This document shows, piece by piece, positions 4,326-5,653 of a DNA stretch of 5,653 nt (positions within the stretch are counted from its first letter, which is position 1; each line of letters begins with the position of its first letter). The notes below the pieces were generated by a model, which saw nothing but the letters and a program-made list of their open reading frames with translations, was not told where the DNA came from and ran no database searches. The translations under genes were made by a program, and so were the position numbers. The stretch comes from Actinomycetes bacterium (GTDB lineage: Bacteria; Actinomycetota; Actinomycetes; Actinomycetales; Microbacteriaceae): positions 1-5,653 of the forward strand of contig JAEWDJ010000428.1 of NCBI GenBank assembly GCA_023390155.1, given 5' to 3'.

Positions 4326-5653
4326 GTGGCGACCTCCACCGCAGCAGCCCCGCCGACCGGCCCCATGCCCGTGCTGAGCGCGCGGCCCCCGTGGCGCGAG
4401 ACCTTCGTCTCGCTGCGGGTCCGCAACTACCGCATCTTCGCCGGCTCCAACCTGGTCGCCAACACCGCCGTGTGGATGCAGCGGATCGCGATGGACTGGC
4501 TCGTGCTGCAGCTGTCCGGAAGCGTCGCCGCCGTCGGCGTCACGGTCTTCATGCAGTTCACCCCGATGCTCGTGCTCGGTCTCTACGGCGGCGTGCTCAC
4601 CGACCGCTACTCCAAGCAGCGCCTGCTCATCATCACGCAGTCGGCCGCCTCCGCCCTCGCCGCTTCGCTCGCCATCCTCACCCTCACCGGGAGCGTGCAG
4701 GTCTGGCACGTCTACCTCATCTCGTTCCTCCTCGGACTGGTGACGGTGGTCGACAACCCCGCACGGCAGGTCTTCGTCAACGAGCTCGTCGGCCCCACCT
4801 ACCTCCGCAACGCGATCAGCCTCAACTCCTCCATCTTCCAGCTCGGCGGCCTCATCGGGCCCGCCGCCGCCGGCCTCCTCATCACCGCGGTCGGTGGGGG
4901 CTGGTCGTTCGTCATCAACGCCGCCGCCTGCCTGGCCGTCGTCGGCGCCCTCTGCACGCTCCGACGCGACCAGCTGCACCACTCCCCGGCCGCACCGCGC
5001 ACCAAGGGCCAGCTCACCGAGGGGATCCGCTACGTGCGCCGCAAGCCGGTCATCTTCTGGACCGTCGTGATGGTCGCGATCATCGCCGTCTTCGCCTTCA
5101 ACATGCCGGTCTTCCTCGCCGCGTACGCCAACGACGTCTTCGACGCGGGCGCACAGGGCTACGGCCTCTTCAACGCCCTCGTCGCCGCCGGAGCGCTCGC
5201 CGGCGCCCTCGCCTCCACCCGCCGCACCAGCGTGCGCCTCTCGATGGTCGTCGGCACCGCGGCGGCGCTCGGCGTGGTGCAGGCGCTCGCCGGCTTCGCC
5301 CCCGGCGAACTCGCGTTCGGGGTCCTCCTCGTGGGTATCGGGATCGGCAACCTCCTCTTCATCACCGCCGCCAACTCCCTGGTGCAGATGTCGTCGAACG
5401 TGCAGATCCGCGGCCGCGTCATCTCCCTCTACATCCTCGTGCTCCTCGGCGGCCAGGCCATCGGCGGCCCCGTCATGGGCTGGCTCGTCGAGGCCATCGG
5501 CCCGCACCTCGCCATGATGATCTCGGGCGCCGTGCCCGCGGCCGCCGCCATCGTCATCGGCGTGCTGATCGCCCGCCAGGCCAGCCTCCGCCTCCGCTTC
5601 GGCCTCCGCGGCCGCCGCCCGGTCATCGCCATCGTCACCCGCGCCGGGAAGAC
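4326..5653 (+). CDS. MFS exporter, nearly complete, 3' end beyond the window
   Basis: The 442 codons present read to the right edge without a stop, and the last lie in a basic tail after the final membrane segment, so little is missing. It is a major facilitator of the EntS/MFS_3-like group: WMQRIAMDWLVLQLSGS (50-66), the motif-A loop GGVLTDRYSKQR (88-99, with D93 and R94) between TM2 and TM3, and VDNPARQVFVNELV (142-155), typical of this group. About 12 membrane segments are expected, with a polar central loop near residues 210-235. Relatives export siderophores, drugs or metabolites using the proton gradient; the substrate here cannot be told. The first ~22 residues are a Pro/Ala/Thr-rich cytoplasmic leader. 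It starts with GTG, supported by AAGGA. It is divergent from the LysR gene, which probably controls it. Confidence 0.92.
   Translation, partial: MATSTAAAPPTGPMPVLSARPPWRETFVSLRVRNYRIFAGSNLVANTAVWMQRIAMDWLVLQLSGSVAAVGVTVFMQFTPMLVLGLYGGVLTDRYSKQRLLIITQSAASALAASLAILTLTGSVQVWHVYLISFLLGLVTVVDNPARQVFVNELVGPTYLRNAISLNSSIFQLGGLIGPAAAGLLITAVGGGWSFVINAAACLAVVGALCTLRRDQLHHSPAAPRTKGQLTEGIRYVRRKPVIFWTVVMVAIIAVFAFNMPVFLAAYANDVFDAGAQGYGLFNALVAAGALAGALASTRRTSVRLSMVVGTAAALGVVQALAGFAPGELAFGVLLVGIGIGNLLFITAANSLVQMSSNVQIRGRVISLYILVLLGGQAIGGPVMGWLVEAIGPHLAMMISGAVPAAAAIVIGVLIARQASLRLRFGLRGRRPVIAIVTRAGK

Noticed and set aside
4224..5507. A 427-codon open frame on the minus strand opposite the MFS exporter
   Set aside because: Extreme Asp/Glu/Gly/His/Arg composition, typical of the antisense reading of a GC-rich membrane-protein gene. 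The plus strand has a clear MFS protein with a ribosome binding site.
1..5653. A novel defence, mobile or biosynthetic system
   Set aside because: No transposase, integrase, toxin/antitoxin, nuclease, reverse transcriptase, CRISPR-type repeat array or tRNA-like structure was found on either strand. All large genes but one belong to common families.

Overview
The window is about 70% G+C and gene-dense, with short intergenic gaps and strong G/C bias at third codon positions. This fits a high-GC actinobacterium. The short ammonia-dependent NAD synthetase, the actinobacterial-type SSB paralogue and three starts that look leaderless suggest Microbacteriaceae (Leifsonia/Microbacterium-like). That family placement is inferred from overall similarity, not from a search.

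Layout, left to right. (1) The 5' part of a single-stranded-DNA-binding (SSB-like) protein, minus strand, runs off the left edge (211 to 1). (2) A 185-bp divergent gap leads to a small single-pass membrane protein of unknown function (397-1083, plus). (3) A 94-bp convergent gap holds two consecutive hairpins that probably end transcription from both sides. (4) nadE, NH3-dependent NAD synthetase, is on the minus strand (2020 to 1178). (5) A 79-bp divergent gap carries two apparently leaderless promoters with an inverted repeat between them. (6) A CPA2-type cation:proton antiporter without a regulatory RCK domain follows (2100-3317, plus). (7) It converges, with only 22 bp between the stops, on a LysR-type regulator (4194 to 3340, minus). 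(8) The regulator is divergent, across a 131-bp AT-richer region, from an MFS exporter (4326 to beyond the right edge, plus). That region holds a 24-bp imperfect palindrome lying over the regulator's likely -10 box.

Functionally this is mostly core or housekeeping chromosome: DNA binding, NAD synthesis and ion homeostasis, followed by a classic LysR regulator/exporter pair. I see no mobile element, CRISPR array, tRNA, rRNA or defence system. The points most worth a second look are regulatory: three genes with a TANNNT box exactly six bases before the ATG (two sharing an identical 12-mer across it), the palindromes in the regulator/exporter gap, and the Gly/Arg-rich replacement inside the SSB-like OB fold. 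I do not see convincing evidence of a previously undescribed system.
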